From positions 1 to 56,826 of the forward strand of contig WOYX01000033.1 in assembly GCA_011620595.1 (NCBI GenBank): 56,826 bases of DNA, written 5' to 3'. A model generated the notes under the pieces. That model saw nothing but the letters and a program-made list of their open reading frames with translations. It made no database searches and had not been told where the DNA came from. Positions 33,725-42,262 of the stretch are shown piece after piece (position 1 is the first letter of the stretch; each line of letters begins with the position of its first letter). This DNA comes from Bacteroidales bacterium (GTDB lineage Bacteria; Bacteroidota; Bacteroidia; Bacteroidales; VadinHA17). The position numbers were made by a program, and so were the translations under genes.

Positions 33725-34540
33725 ATGGACTACGACCCCGTGAAAGAGCCCCTCGGACGGCTGTTCAACCGCCATAAGCTGCTGCGCAGGCTCTTTTACC
33801 TGCTTCTCAATATTCTTCTCCTTCGCTCATGGCATGTGCGGAAGGCCCTGAAACGACTGGCTCCGCGCCTGCCATCACCGGCATCAATCCTTGACGCAGG
33901 CATGGGCTTCGGCCAGTACTCCTGGTGGATGGCAAGAAAATTTAAGCGATCCGGGATCACCGCCGCCGATATCAAGAGTGAACAGGTAGCTGACTGCAAC
34001 CGGTTTTTCGCTGCCGCAGGTGTCGCGGAGAGAGTACAGGCCATTGAAGCAGACCTGGTTACCTGGAAGAGCAGCGGGAGTTATGACCTCATCCTCTGCG
34101 TTGATGTGATGGAGCACATCGAAGAGGACCGCACAGTCTTCGCATCGTTCTTTACCATGATGAACCCGGGAGGATACCTTGTCATCTCCACGCCCTCCGA
34201 CAGAGGCGGCTCTGACGTTCACTCGGCAGCCGACAGCTCATTCATCGGGGAACATGTGCGCAACGGATACGGACGTGAAGAGATAACGGAGAAGCTCACC
34301 GACGCAGGCTTTGACAGCGTATCCGTGGAATATACCTATGGCACGCCGGGCAGCATAGCCTGGCGACTCTCCATGAAATACCCGGTAACGATGCTCTCGA
34401 CATCAAAACTCTTCTTTATTCTCCTCCCTTTCTATTATCTTGCCGTGATGCCGTTTGTACTGCTGCTCAACACAGCTGACCTCTGCATGAGACATAAGGA
34501 GGGCACGGGATTGCTGGTTATCGCACGGAAAAGCCGATGA
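33725..34540 (+). CDS. Class I SAM-dependent methyltransferase with C-terminal membrane helix
   Basis: 271 residues. Methyltransf_11/UbiE-type Rossmann domain: motif I ILDAGMGFGQYSWWMAR near residue 55, then ITAADIKSEQV, YDLILCVDVMEHIEEDR and FFTMMNPGGYLVISTP. A hydrophobic helix at about 220-245 (LFFILLPFYYLAVMPFVLLL) suggests inner-membrane attachment, and thus perhaps a lipid-linked substrate. Its stop overlaps the next gene's start (ATGA), so translation is coupled to the LolC/E-like permease. Substrate unknown. Confidence 0.85.
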   Translation: MDYDPVKEPLGRLFNRHKLLRRLFYLLLNILLLRSWHVRKALKRLAPRLPSPASILDAGMGFGQYSWWMARKFKRSGITAADIKSEQVADCNRFFAAAGVAERVQAIEADLVTWKSSGSYDLILCVDVMEHIEEDRTVFASFFTMMNPGGYLVISTPSDRGGSDVHSAADSSFIGEHVRNGYGREEITEKLTDAGFDSVSVEYTYGTPGSIAWRLSMKYPVTMLSTSKLFFILLPFYYLAVMPFVLLLNTADLCMRHKEGTGLLVIARKSR

Positions 34541-35763
34541 AGCTTTCGCTATACATAGCAAGAAGATATCTCTTCGCGAAAAAATCACGGAACGCCATCA
34601 ACGTGATCTCCGCCATATCGGTCGCCGGCGTGGCCGTGGGAACCATGGCTCTGATAACCATACTCTCGGTATTCAACGGACTGGAGGAGATGGTGAAGAG
34701 CATCTTCAGCACCTCTGACCCGGAGATACGTATCACCCCTGTCCGCGGCAAGGTTTTCACCCCTGACACCCTTATGCTGACAAAGCTAGCCTCCATTGAC
34801 GGCGTTGAGGTCTTCGCGGAGACAGTGGAGGAGAATGCCCTGCTCCGCTATGACGAACAGCAATATATAGCCACCATAAAGGGAGTCTCTCTGAACTACA
34901 CCGAGGTCACTGACCTCGACACCGCCATGTGGGACGGCGAGTTCATCCTCAGAGCCGAAAACGGAAGACCCTACGCCGTGGCAGGATTGGGAGTGGCCAA
35001 CTACCTGGGAATGAGGCTTAACTTCGTCTCGCCGCTGGCCATCTACATACCCGACCGGAAGGCACGCCTGAGCGCCAGCCCTGAGAATGAGTTTACAAGA
35101 AGGTATATCTTCCTCTCAGGCATCTTTGCCGTGGAACAGGAGTTTGATTCAAAGTACCTGTTCCTGCCGATCGACTTCGCCCGCGAACTGCTCGATTATA
35201 CTGCCGAAGTAAGCTCCATCGAGGTCAGGATGAAGCCCGGGGCCGATCAGAAGAAGACACAGGAGGCCATCAGGGAGCTCATGGGCAATGATTTCCTGGT
35301 ACAGAACAGGTATGAACAGCAGGAGATGTTCTACAAGGTGATGAAGGCCGAGCGGCTGGCCATCTTCGTCATCCTCTCCTTCATACTGATCATTGCATCA
35401 TTCAATATCATAGGGTCACTGACGATGCTGATCATAGAGAAGGAGAGGGACATAAGCATACTGAAGAGCCTCGGGGCCGACAACCGGCTCATAAAGCGAA
35501 TCTTCATCTACGAGGGATGGATGATATCCATCATAGGAACGGTCATCGGCCTGCTGACCGGATTCATACTCTGTGAAGCCCAGCAACACTTCGGGATAGT
35601 TAAGCTCGCCGGAGACTCACTGCTTATTGATGCCTACCCGGTAAAGATGCAGCTGGCCGACTTTTTCACCGTGGCAGCCACAGTGCTGGCAATCGGGTAC
35701 GCCGCTGCCTGGTACCCGGTACACTACCTTTCGCGCAGATACCTCAGAGAGACAAACAAGTAA
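34537..35763 (+). CDS. LolC/LolE-type ABC transporter permease
   Basis: 408 residues. It starts LSLYIARRYLFAKKSRNAINVISAISVAGVAVGTMALITILSVFNGLEEMV, the classic LolC/E N-terminus with the first membrane helix. A large periplasmic MacB-PCD domain follows, then three helices in an FtsX domain (about 270-400: FVILSFILIIASFNIIGSLTMLIIEKERDISILKSLGA). In LolCDE the permeases extract lipoproteins from the inner membrane for delivery to the outer membrane; Bacteroidetes often carry one LolC/E-like permease with the LolD ATPase elsewhere. No ATPase gene lies beside it. Confidence 0.9.
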   Translation: MKLSLYIARRYLFAKKSRNAINVISAISVAGVAVGTMALITILSVFNGLEEMVKSIFSTSDPEIRITPVRGKVFTPDTLMLTKLASIDGVEVFAETVEENALLRYDEQQYIATIKGVSLNYTEVTDLDTAMWDGEFILRAENGRPYAVAGLGVANYLGMRLNFVSPLAIYIPDRKARLSASPENEFTRRYIFLSGIFAVEQEFDSKYLFLPIDFARELLDYTAEVSSIEVRMKPGADQKKTQEAIRELMGNDFLVQNRYEQQEMFYKVMKAERLAIFVILSFILIIASFNIIGSLTMLIIEKERDISILKSLGADNRLIKRIFIYEGWMISIIGTVIGLLTGFILCEAQQHFGIVKLAGDSLLIDAYPVKMQLADFFTVAATVLAIGYAAAWYPVHYLSRRYLRETNK

Positions 35764-35768
35764 AACAG

Positions 35769-36557
35769 ATGAGCCCACGGAAGAATATAATCGCGGTTGC
35801 TGCCGCCATCCTGATGCTGACAGCTTGTGGCAACAGGGACGGTAACAAGCCGCCGGCCAGGATGCTTATTTCGGAGAATGATATGGTGGAGATACTCACC
35901 GACACCTATCTCACCGCCGGTATGCTTGATATAAGCATTATGAGAGAGACCTGGGCACAGCGAGACTCCATCCTCAATTATATCGACGTCATCAAAAGCC
36001 ACGGTCACACCCTGGAGCAGTTTGATGCGACACTCAGATACTATTTCACCGAAAAGCCGAAGCGACTCTCAAGGCTCTATGACAGGGTCACCGCCAACCT
36101 CCTGAGACTGGAGACTGAGGTGATGGCCGCAGAGGCCCCGGCTGAACCGACTGTCTCCGGGAACCTCTGGCCCGGCAACGCCAGCTACCTCTTCCCTGAG
36201 AACTTCACCCGTGATCCGGTCTGGTTCGACATACCAGCGGAAATCCCCGGCGAATATGTGCTGAGTGCAGATATCAAGCTCTTTGAGGATGACAGGAGCC
36301 TGAACCCCAGGGTGACGGTCTTCTTCAGCTATACCGACAGCACCGGGAATGAGAGGCGCGACTATTGGCGTGAAGTACGGCTTATGAAGTCAGGTGAGTT
36401 CGTAAATGTCGTAACACGCAAGTCGCTCGACTCCGTCACAGGAGTGCGGGTAAGGGGATGGCTCCTCAACCATGACAACCAGCCAGGCACCTGGGAGAAA
36501 CATGCGCGCATAGCCAACATAAGCCTGAGGGTCAATGAGTTTGCCACCCCGGAGTGA
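35769..36557 (+). CDS. DUF4296 domain-containing lipoprotein
   Basis: 262 residues. Signal peptide with lipobox LTAC (Cys20), then the DUF4296 helical domain (MVEILTDTYLTAGMLDISIMRETWAQRDSILNYIDVIKSHGHTLEQFDATLRYYF is its core, about 40-100). The second half is beta-rich (VTVFFSYTDSTGNERRDYWREVRL). Function unknown; predicted to be outer-membrane attached. It sits directly after the Lol-like permease in the same run, 5 bp away, a plausible link to lipoprotein handling but only by position. Confidence 0.85.
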   Translation: MSPRKNIIAVAAAILMLTACGNRDGNKPPARMLISENDMVEILTDTYLTAGMLDISIMRETWAQRDSILNYIDVIKSHGHTLEQFDATLRYYFTEKPKRLSRLYDRVTANLLRLETEVMAAEAPAEPTVSGNLWPGNASYLFPENFTRDPVWFDIPAEIPGEYVLSADIKLFEDDRSLNPRVTVFFSYTDSTGNERRDYWREVRLMKSGEFVNVVTRKSLDSVTGVRVRGWLLNHDNQPGTWEKHARIANISLRVNEFATPE

Positions 36558-36559
36558 TC

Positions 36560-37663
36560 ATGAGGAAGATCTCGGCACAATATCTCTTTACCTCAGCCGG
36601 AGAACCCCTGAAACGGGGAGTGATCACCGCCGCCGATGACGGCACCGTAGTCTCCGTTGAAGATAGCGCAGGCAATCTGAAAGAGAGCGCCGGCACGGAG
36701 TTCTATAACGGCATCATTATTCCGGGACTGATCAACTGCCACAATCATCTTGAGCTGTCGCACCTCGGCGGACAGATTCCTGCCGGTGGCGGACTGCAGC
36801 AGTTCATTGCCGCCGTGCGCGGGCAGCGCGCCGCACAGCCCCGTGAGATAGCCGCGGCGGCGGAGAAGGCCGGGCAGATGATGGTGTCGGAAGGAACGGT
36901 GGCCTGCGGAGACATCAGCAACGGCACCGCCTCATTTGAAATCAAGGGCAGAAGCTCCATAGAATGGATCACCTTCATTGAGGTGTTCGGATCAGACCCT
37001 CTCCTCGCCGCTACGAGGATCAGCGAGGCCCTCGCCGTCTCCGCCGCCGCGGAGTCTGCACGACTGAAACATCACATCACCCCGCACTCCCTGTATTCCT
37101 CATCAAAAGAGCTGTTCTCACTTATCCTGTCCCATATTACTCCCGAATCAATCCTCTCGCTCCACCTCCTGGAGTCGGATGAGGAGCGCACGATGACAGA
37201 CGACCATGCCAACCGGGCCCTGGCATTGGCGGCCCGATGCCGGCGGCTGATACTGGTACATAATACGGTTATCACCCGGCCCGAGGCGGAGCTGCTGGCA
37301 GCAGCAGACAACACCTGGTTCTGCCTATGCCCCTCCTCCAACCTGCAAATAACAGGCACTCTTCCACCGGTGCATCTCCTCAGGGAGCTCACCGGCCGGA
37401 TCGTAACCGGGACTGACAGCCTGGCCTCAAACAACAGCCTCAGCATTATCACCGAGCTGAGGCTGCTGCACGATGCCGCTCCGGAGCTGCCCCTCGGGGA
37501 GATCATCCGGTGGGGCACCCTCAATGGAGCCAGGGCTTTGGGGATGGAAGAGACCCTCGGATCACTGGAGCCCGGCAAGAGGCCGGGACTGCTGCTGCTG
37601 GAGCCGGTCGACCTGCACCGGCTGCGGCTGCTTCCGGAAACCAGGGTTCGGAGATTACTGTAA
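36560..37663 (+). CDS. Amidohydrolase-superfamily deaminase (chlorohydrolase/SAH-deaminase type)
   Basis: 367 residues from ATG 36560; a GTG at 36554 overlapping the previous stop is possible. A metal-dependent TIM-barrel hydrolase: HNHLELSH (HxH ligands) near residue 57, SLHLLESDEE (His and catalytic Glu), ILVHNT and the GTDSLASNNSLSIITEL motif with the ligand Asp. This SN..E pattern is typical of the SAH/guanine/aminodeoxyfutalosine deaminase branch, so an aminated purine-like substrate is likely. Which one cannot be told; no menaquinone genes lie nearby. Cytoplasmic. Confidence 0.8.
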   Translation: MRKISAQYLFTSAGEPLKRGVITAADDGTVVSVEDSAGNLKESAGTEFYNGIIIPGLINCHNHLELSHLGGQIPAGGGLQQFIAAVRGQRAAQPREIAAAAEKAGQMMVSEGTVACGDISNGTASFEIKGRSSIEWITFIEVFGSDPLLAATRISEALAVSAAAESARLKHHITPHSLYSSSKELFSLILSHITPESILSLHLLESDEERTMTDDHANRALALAARCRRLILVHNTVITRPEAELLAAADNTWFCLCPSSNLQITGTLPPVHLLRELTGRIVTGTDSLASNNSLSIITELRLLHDAAPELPLGEIIRWGTLNGARALGMEETLGSLEPGKRPGLLLLEPVDLHRLRLLPETRVRRLL

Positions 37664-37775
37664 CCCGAAACTGCCTCATTTCAGGCTGCCGTCCGAGGCC
37701 ATGGCAGGCAGGCTGTTATTGGCATGCCCCGCTCCTTCTGCAACTGCTGCCCGGAAAAAGCTATCCGGATTATTG

Positions 37776-37783
37776 TAAATTTG
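37776..37783 (+). promoter_or_regulatory. Bacteroidetes -7 box (TAAATTTG) before the radical SAM gene
   Basis: TAAATTTG matches TAnnTTTG exactly, 21 bp before the ATG at 37805. No -33 element at the expected spacing. It falls in the 141-bp gap after the amidohydrolase gene, so the radical SAM gene may have its own transcript. Confidence 0.45.
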
Positions 37784-37804
37784 AAACCTGAACTTACAGC
37801 TACC

Positions 37805-38587
37805 ATGCCGACTTTCCTCTTTGACAGCATAGTATTCGGACCGGTGCGCAGTCGCCGCCTCGGCGTCTCGCTGGGCATCAACCTGCTTCCTCTCAACCGC
37901 AAGGTATGCTCGTATAACTGCATCTACTGTGAATGCGGCTGGACACACGCCGGTGACGGCAACAGTGAGGCCCTTCCCTCCCGCAAAGCAGTACGGGAGG
38001 CGCTGCGGGAAAAACTTTCGGAGATGAGGGAGAAGGGAGCAGCGCCTGATGTAATTACATACGCAGGTAACGGAGAGCCAACACTGCATCCTGATTTTGC
38101 CGGCATCATAGATGACTCTGTTGCCCTCCGCAATGAGTTTTTCCCGGAGACAAAGGTCTCCGTACTCTCCAACGGCTCAATGATACATAGGAAAAGCGTT
38201 CGCAACGCCCTGAAGAAAGTCGATATGAATATCCTCAAGCTCGACTCCGTCTTTCCTGAAACTGTCAGGAAAATGAACCGGCCCCGCCATCCCTTTGACC
38301 TGTCACGATATGAGACTTACCTTGGCGATTTCAGGGGAGAATTCATCATACAGACCCTCTTCGTGAGAGGCCGTTGCGACGGTGAGGTCATTGACAATGC
38401 CACCCCTGAGGAGGTCGCCGCATGGCTGGAGGTTATCTCCCGGCTGAAGCCTCAGTCGGTGATGATATATACCATTGACCGCGATACTCCTGACGGCAAT
38501 GAGCTCATGAAAGTGCCGGCCGGCGAGCTGCATGCAATAGCGGAGAGGGTGGAGGCACTCGGGATACCGGCATCAGTCTCCGGTTAA
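37805..38587 (+). CDS. Radical SAM protein
   Basis: 260 residues from ATG 37805 (the frame is open to 37724 but the upstream part is unlike the family). N-terminal FGPVRSRRLGVSLGINLLP, then the iron-sulphur site CSYNCIYCECGW (CxxxCxxC) near residue 40, the TYAGNGEPTLHPDF segment, and VSVLSNGSMIH. This wording matches COG0731-like radical SAM proteins, which lack a defined role in most bacteria. No auxiliary cluster motif is seen at the C-terminus. Followed after 5 bp by the glycosyltransferase gene. Confidence 0.88.
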   Translation: MPTFLFDSIVFGPVRSRRLGVSLGINLLPLNRKVCSYNCIYCECGWTHAGDGNSEALPSRKAVREALREKLSEMREKGAAPDVITYAGNGEPTLHPDFAGIIDDSVALRNEFFPETKVSVLSNGSMIHRKSVRNALKKVDMNILKLDSVFPETVRKMNRPRHPFDLSRYETYLGDFRGEFIIQTLFVRGRCDGEVIDNATPEEVAAWLEVISRLKPQSVMIYTIDRDTPDGNELMKVPAGELHAIAERVEALGIPASVSG

Positions 38588-38592
38588 AAGGC

Positions 38593-40080
38593 ATGGGCGG
38601 CAGAAGAATATTAATCAGCCCCCTGAACTGGGGTTTCGGACATGCCGGCCGGATGATCCCCCTGGCCGCGGAGCTGAAGAGGAGAGGCCATCAGGTGATC
38701 CTCGGGGTCGATAAAAGCCTTATTCCGCTGGTCAGCAGCGAACTCCCCGAAATCAGCATTACGGAGATAAGGGGAGTACGTATAAGATACTCGCGCCACC
38801 TGCCTCAATACCTATGCATATTCCTGCAGCTGCCCCGCATCATAGCGTCGTCTGTCAGCGAATATTACCACCTCAGGCGACTGGCCTCACGCCTGCAGCC
38901 TGACCTGATCATCTCCGACAGCAGGTTCGGATTCCGGCATCGAAAGATCTGTTCAGTCTATGTCACCCACCAGCTCCGCATCGCCTTTCCGAAGTGGCTA
39001 AGGCTGATGGAACCTCTGGGGGAACGGATTCACCGGATGATAATCAGCAGTTTCGACCTCTGCCTGGTACCCGATTACCCCGGTCCTGTAAACCTCTCCG
39101 GCAGGCTCTCGCATGACCTGCCGCTGCCGGAGAACATTTGCTATTGCGGGCCGCTCTCAAGATTCGGAACAGTCATTTCGCTCAAAGGTGGCTTGCCTGC
39201 TTCTGCCTCCGGTTCCTGCGCAGCCTCCGACTCTGCCGGTCCCTCCTCCGGAGCCATTACCACCGCCAGTCAGAACACCTGCGTCTCCTCCGCTGCTGAT
39301 ACCGTTCCCGGCTCTGACACTGCATCTGCCACCCCCAGCCCCTTCGCCAGCCCCTCTTTCCACGCCAGCTCCGCCGCCACCACCCGGACTTCAGCCAACC
39401 CTGCTACCTCCGCCGCCACCACCCGGACTTCTGCCAACCCAGCTACCTCCCCCGCCGCCGGTAAGTATCCTCCCGTCCAACCCTATTGCTGCCTCATTCT
39501 CTCGGGGCCCGAACCCCAGAGGACGATACTCCTTGAGAAGGTGACCGCCGCAGTCACAGAGATGCCGCTGGTCATTCTGAGTGCCACCCCACTGCATCCG
39601 AAATTGACAGTAAATCAGGAGATAACCGTCGTAACCAATCCTGACACCGCGACAATGAAAAGATATCTTGTTGAAGCCTCGAGGATAATAGCCAGGGCAG
39701 GATACACAACAATTATGGAGCTGATGTCACTGCGCAGGGGCGCGATCCTCATACCCACTCCCGGTCAGACGGAACAGGAGTATCTGGGCAGATACCTCAA
39801 CAGGCGCCTGGGGTTTGTGACCGTCAGCCAGGAAGATATCAGGCCGAGTGAACTCCTGCGGTACATCAGCCCGGCCGGTACACTGACAGGAATTTACGGC
39901 AGTCCGGCTGATCTCCTTATTAATTCCAACCCGGATGACAACAGTGTGGAACCGCCAGGAGGTGCATTCCCGGACCGCAACACGGAATATGCACGGGAAG
40001 AACTGCCCGATGCTGCCCCTCTGCTGGAGAAGGCGCTGGAGAAGGCACTGGATATGCTACCTGAGAAGAAGAAGGAGTGA
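38593..40080 (+). CDS. GT28/MurG-like glycosyltransferase with a long disordered insertion
   Basis: 495 residues. A GT-B-fold enzyme: the N-terminal half begins RRILISPLNWGFGHAGRMIPLAAELKRRGHQV, and the C-terminal half has the donor-binding ARAGYTTIMELMSLRRGAILIPTPGQTEQEYLGRYL. It resembles the MJ1255 type used in glycolipid or cell-surface glycan synthesis. Between the halves, about residues 199-295 (39187-39477), is an insertion almost wholly Ser, Ala, Thr and Pro, including a 39-bp duplicated unit. Normal members are about 350-400 residues, so the insertion accounts for the excess. The C-terminal 50 residues are also atypical and charged. Convergent with the PAP2-like gene, overlapping it by 24 bp. 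Confidence 0.8.
   Translation: MGGRRILISPLNWGFGHAGRMIPLAAELKRRGHQVILGVDKSLIPLVSSELPEISITEIRGVRIRYSRHLPQYLCIFLQLPRIIASSVSEYYHLRRLASRLQPDLIISDSRFGFRHRKICSVYVTHQLRIAFPKWLRLMEPLGERIHRMIISSFDLCLVPDYPGPVNLSGRLSHDLPLPENICYCGPLSRFGTVISLKGGLPASASGSCAASDSAGPSSGAITTASQNTCVSSAADTVPGSDTASATPSPFASPSFHASSAATTRTSANPATSAATTRTSANPATSPAAGKYPPVQPYCCLILSGPEPQRTILLEKVTAAVTEMPLVILSATPLHPKLTVNQEITVVTNPDTATMKRYLVEASRIIARAGYTTIMELMSLRRGAILIPTPGQTEQEYLGRYLNRRLGFVTVSQEDIRPSELLRYISPAGTLTGIYGSPADLLINSNPDDNSVEPPGGAFPDRNTEYAREELPDAAPLLEKALEKALDMLPEKKKE
39370..39447 (+). repeat. 39-bp in-frame direct repeat inside the glycosyltransferase gene
   Basis: Two near-identical 39-bp units (39370-39408 and 39409-39447) encode SAATTRTSANPAT twice. 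A third partial unit begins at 39448. The length is a multiple of three, so the frame is kept. Confidence 0.85.
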
Positions 40081-40692
40081 GAGCGCCATTGTCGCCGCTC
40101 CCGCGAAGAGACCGGTCCACACCTCGGTGGGGGTGTGGCCATTTAGCCAGAGCCTTGATGACATAACCGCACCCCCGGTCACGATCACCGTAACCAGCTG
40201 CCATACCGTGCGTATGTCATAGAGAAGTATCATGAAGACAATCAGTACAATCAGCCCACCTATGCCGGCTGCATGCAGTGATATCATGTAGAACGAGGTA
40301 ATAATCAGGGTAATGAGGGTTACAACGGCAAGGGAGATAAAATAGGCCCTGAACAGCAGCGGCACCTGCATCTTCATCAGCAGCCCCGCCGACAGGGTGT
40401 ACATCAGCAGTGCAAAGGTGAGAAGCAGCACTCTCTCATTGCGATCCCGGGCATTGAATGTCTTGATTGCTCCCCTGGTCCAGAGCACGACAGCCAATGC
40501 CAGCGGCAGCATCACGTTGTTTGTCACTGCCATGATGAAGATCATACGCTTCTGTACCGGCGGGATAAACGAGAGCAGTGTTGGGGAACTGTAGATTATC
40601 AGCAGTCCGTACAGCGGCATGAATATAGGATGAAAAGCCACCGACAGCACCTCTGCCGCCAACGCCAGCCGCCGCTTCCTGACGGTATTCAT
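40057..40692 (-). CDS. PAP2-superfamily-like membrane protein
   Basis: 211 residues from the ATG at 40692 (another ATG at 40728 adds a polar lead made of duplicated sequence). Six hydrophobic helices. It shows a PAP2-like arrangement: RDRNERVLLL resembles the first motif, SFYMISLHAAGIGG the second (PSGH reduced to SLH), and SSRLWLNGHTPTEVWTG the third (SRx5Hx3D with Glu in place of Asp). The altered residues make phosphatase activity uncertain. Lipid-phosphate phosphatase is the family role. Downstream of rpoN on the same strand. Confidence 0.75.
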   Translation of the reverse strand: MNTVRKRRLALAAEVLSVAFHPIFMPLYGLLIIYSSPTLLSFIPPVQKRMIFIMAVTNNVMLPLALAVVLWTRGAIKTFNARDRNERVLLLTFALLMYTLSAGLLMKMQVPLLFRAYFISLAVVTLITLIITSFYMISLHAAGIGGLIVLIVFMILLYDIRTVWQLVTVIVTGGAVMSSRLWLNGHTPTEVWTGLFAGAATMALSLLLLLR

Positions 40693-40730
40693 AGTGCCTG
40701 CCTCCTCATCCTCCAATTCCTTCCTCATCC

Positions 40731-40778
40731 TGTTATCTCCTTCCTGTTATCTCCTTCCTGTTCCTGCCGACTCCCTCC
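40731..40778. repeat. 14-bp direct repeats between rpoN and the PAP2-like gene
   Basis: TCCTGTTATCTCCT occurs twice in tandem and once partially, just after the rpoN stop (40779) and before the PAP2-like gene. On the minus strand it reads AGGAGATAACAGGA, a close copy of the 3' end of rpoN (AGGAGATTACCGGATAAG), so the spacer looks like a duplicated gene end. Confidence 0.7.
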
Positions 40779-42242
40779 TTATCCGGTAATCTCCTTTCTC
40801 ATCCTGGCGACAGGTATGTTCAGCTGCTCACGGTATTTAGCCACCGTACGCCTTGCAATCTGGTATCCCTTCTCCTGCAGTATCTTCGTCAGCTTCTCGT
40901 CGGTAAGCGGTCTGCGCTTGTCCTCATTGCTGAGACACTCCTGGAGGATCCGCTTTATCTCGCGTGTTGAGACCTCGTCGCCTGCATCGGTCTGCATTCC
41001 CTCGGAAAAGAAGAATTTGAGCGGATAGATGCCAAAGTGAGTCTGTATGTATTTGCTGTTGGCCACACGCGATATGGTAGAGATGTCAAGCCCTGTCATC
41101 TCAGCCACATCCTTGAGTATCATGGGCTTCAGTTTGGTGTCGTCGCCCTCCTCAAAATACTCCTTCTGGTACTCCAGAATGGCATTCATGGTGAGAAGCA
41201 GAGTGTTCTGCCTCTGCCTCATGGCATCGATGAACCACTTCGCCGCATCCAGCTTCTGCTTGACAAACATGATGGCATCACGGTTCTGTTTCCCCGATGC
41301 CTTGTCACGCGAGTAGGATTCGAGCATTTCACTGTACCCCCTGCTGATCCTCAGCTCCGGGATGTTGCGGTTGTTCAGGCTCAGCTCCAGTCCCTCGTCA
41401 GTCTGTTCAAGGATGAAATCAGGAATGATCTGCTGCGCTGACCTGTTAAAGGCGTCGGCGACAACTCCCCCGGGTTTGGGATTGAGCTTCAGCACCTCGT
41501 CAATGACACTCTTCATCTCCTCCTCGCTGATCATCAGCTTCGCCATTATCTTTTCATAGTGCCTCCTGGAGAACTCCTCGAAGTAATCAGTGAGCACCGT
41601 ACGGGTGAGAGCCACGGCTGGCACTGACTGGTCCTTCCGCTCTATCTGCAGCAGCAGGCACTCCTGCAGGTCACGGGCACCGACACCTGCAGGCTCAAGA
41701 TCCTGTATGATCTTCAGGATGGCATTGAGCTCCTCCTCATCGGTGGTAATATTCTGCAGGAAGGCGAGGTCATCAACCATATTCTCAACCTCACGGCGGA
41801 GGTAACCGTCGTCATCAATGTTTCCTATAATGTATTCCCCGAGAATCTCTTCCCGCTCAGTGTCAGTCCTGAGGTTGAACTGCGAGATAAGACTCTCGTG
41901 GAAGGTTGAGCCCGATGCATAGGGTATCTGATCCCTTCGGTCATCATCCTTCGAGGCATTGTTTACCTGCAGCCGGTAATCGGGGATGTCCTCATCATTG
42001 AGGTAATCGTCGAGGCCAAACTCATCCTCCTCCCTCTGTTCCATCTCATCATCAACATCCTCCTCCTGCTCAGCACTGACATCCTCCTCATCAGGCCCCT
42101 CCTCCAGTGCCGGGTTCTCCTCCAGCTCCTTCTTGATACGCTGCTCCAGCTGCATGGCAGGCACCTCCAGCAGCTTGATCATCTGTATCTGCTGCGGGGA
42201 AAGCTTCTGGAGCAGCTTCTGTTGTAATTTCTGGTCGAGCAT
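40779..42242 (-). CDS. rpoN: RNA polymerase sigma-54 factor
   Basis: 487 residues. Directs RNA polymerase to -24/-12 promoters that need an activator ATPase. Glutamine-rich region I (LDQKLQQKLLQKLSPQQIQMIKLLEVPAMQLEQRIKKELEENP) is followed by an acidic region II (about 45-110), the core-binding domain, and the C-terminal RpoN box ARRTVAKYREQLNIP. Length is typical. It is 20 bp downstream of asnS. Two ATP-independent family marks, LTDEKLTKILQEKGYQIARRTVAKYRE and NPKPGG, are intact. No sigma-54 activator gene lies in the window. Confidence 0.96.
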   Translation of the reverse strand: MLDQKLQQKLLQKLSPQQIQMIKLLEVPAMQLEQRIKKELEENPALEEGPDEEDVSAEQEEDVDDEMEQREEDEFGLDDYLNDEDIPDYRLQVNNASKDDDRRDQIPYASGSTFHESLISQFNLRTDTEREEILGEYIIGNIDDDGYLRREVENMVDDLAFLQNITTDEEELNAILKIIQDLEPAGVGARDLQECLLLQIERKDQSVPAVALTRTVLTDYFEEFSRRHYEKIMAKLMISEEEMKSVIDEVLKLNPKPGGVVADAFNRSAQQIIPDFILEQTDEGLELSLNNRNIPELRISRGYSEMLESYSRDKASGKQNRDAIMFVKQKLDAAKWFIDAMRQRQNTLLLTMNAILEYQKEYFEEGDDTKLKPMILKDVAEMTGLDISTISRVANSKYIQTHFGIYPLKFFFSEGMQTDAGDEVSTREIKRILQECLSNEDKRRPLTDEKLTKILQEKGYQIARRTVAKYREQLNIPVARMRKEITG

Positions 42243-42262
42243 TGCTACTTCACTTAAAAACT

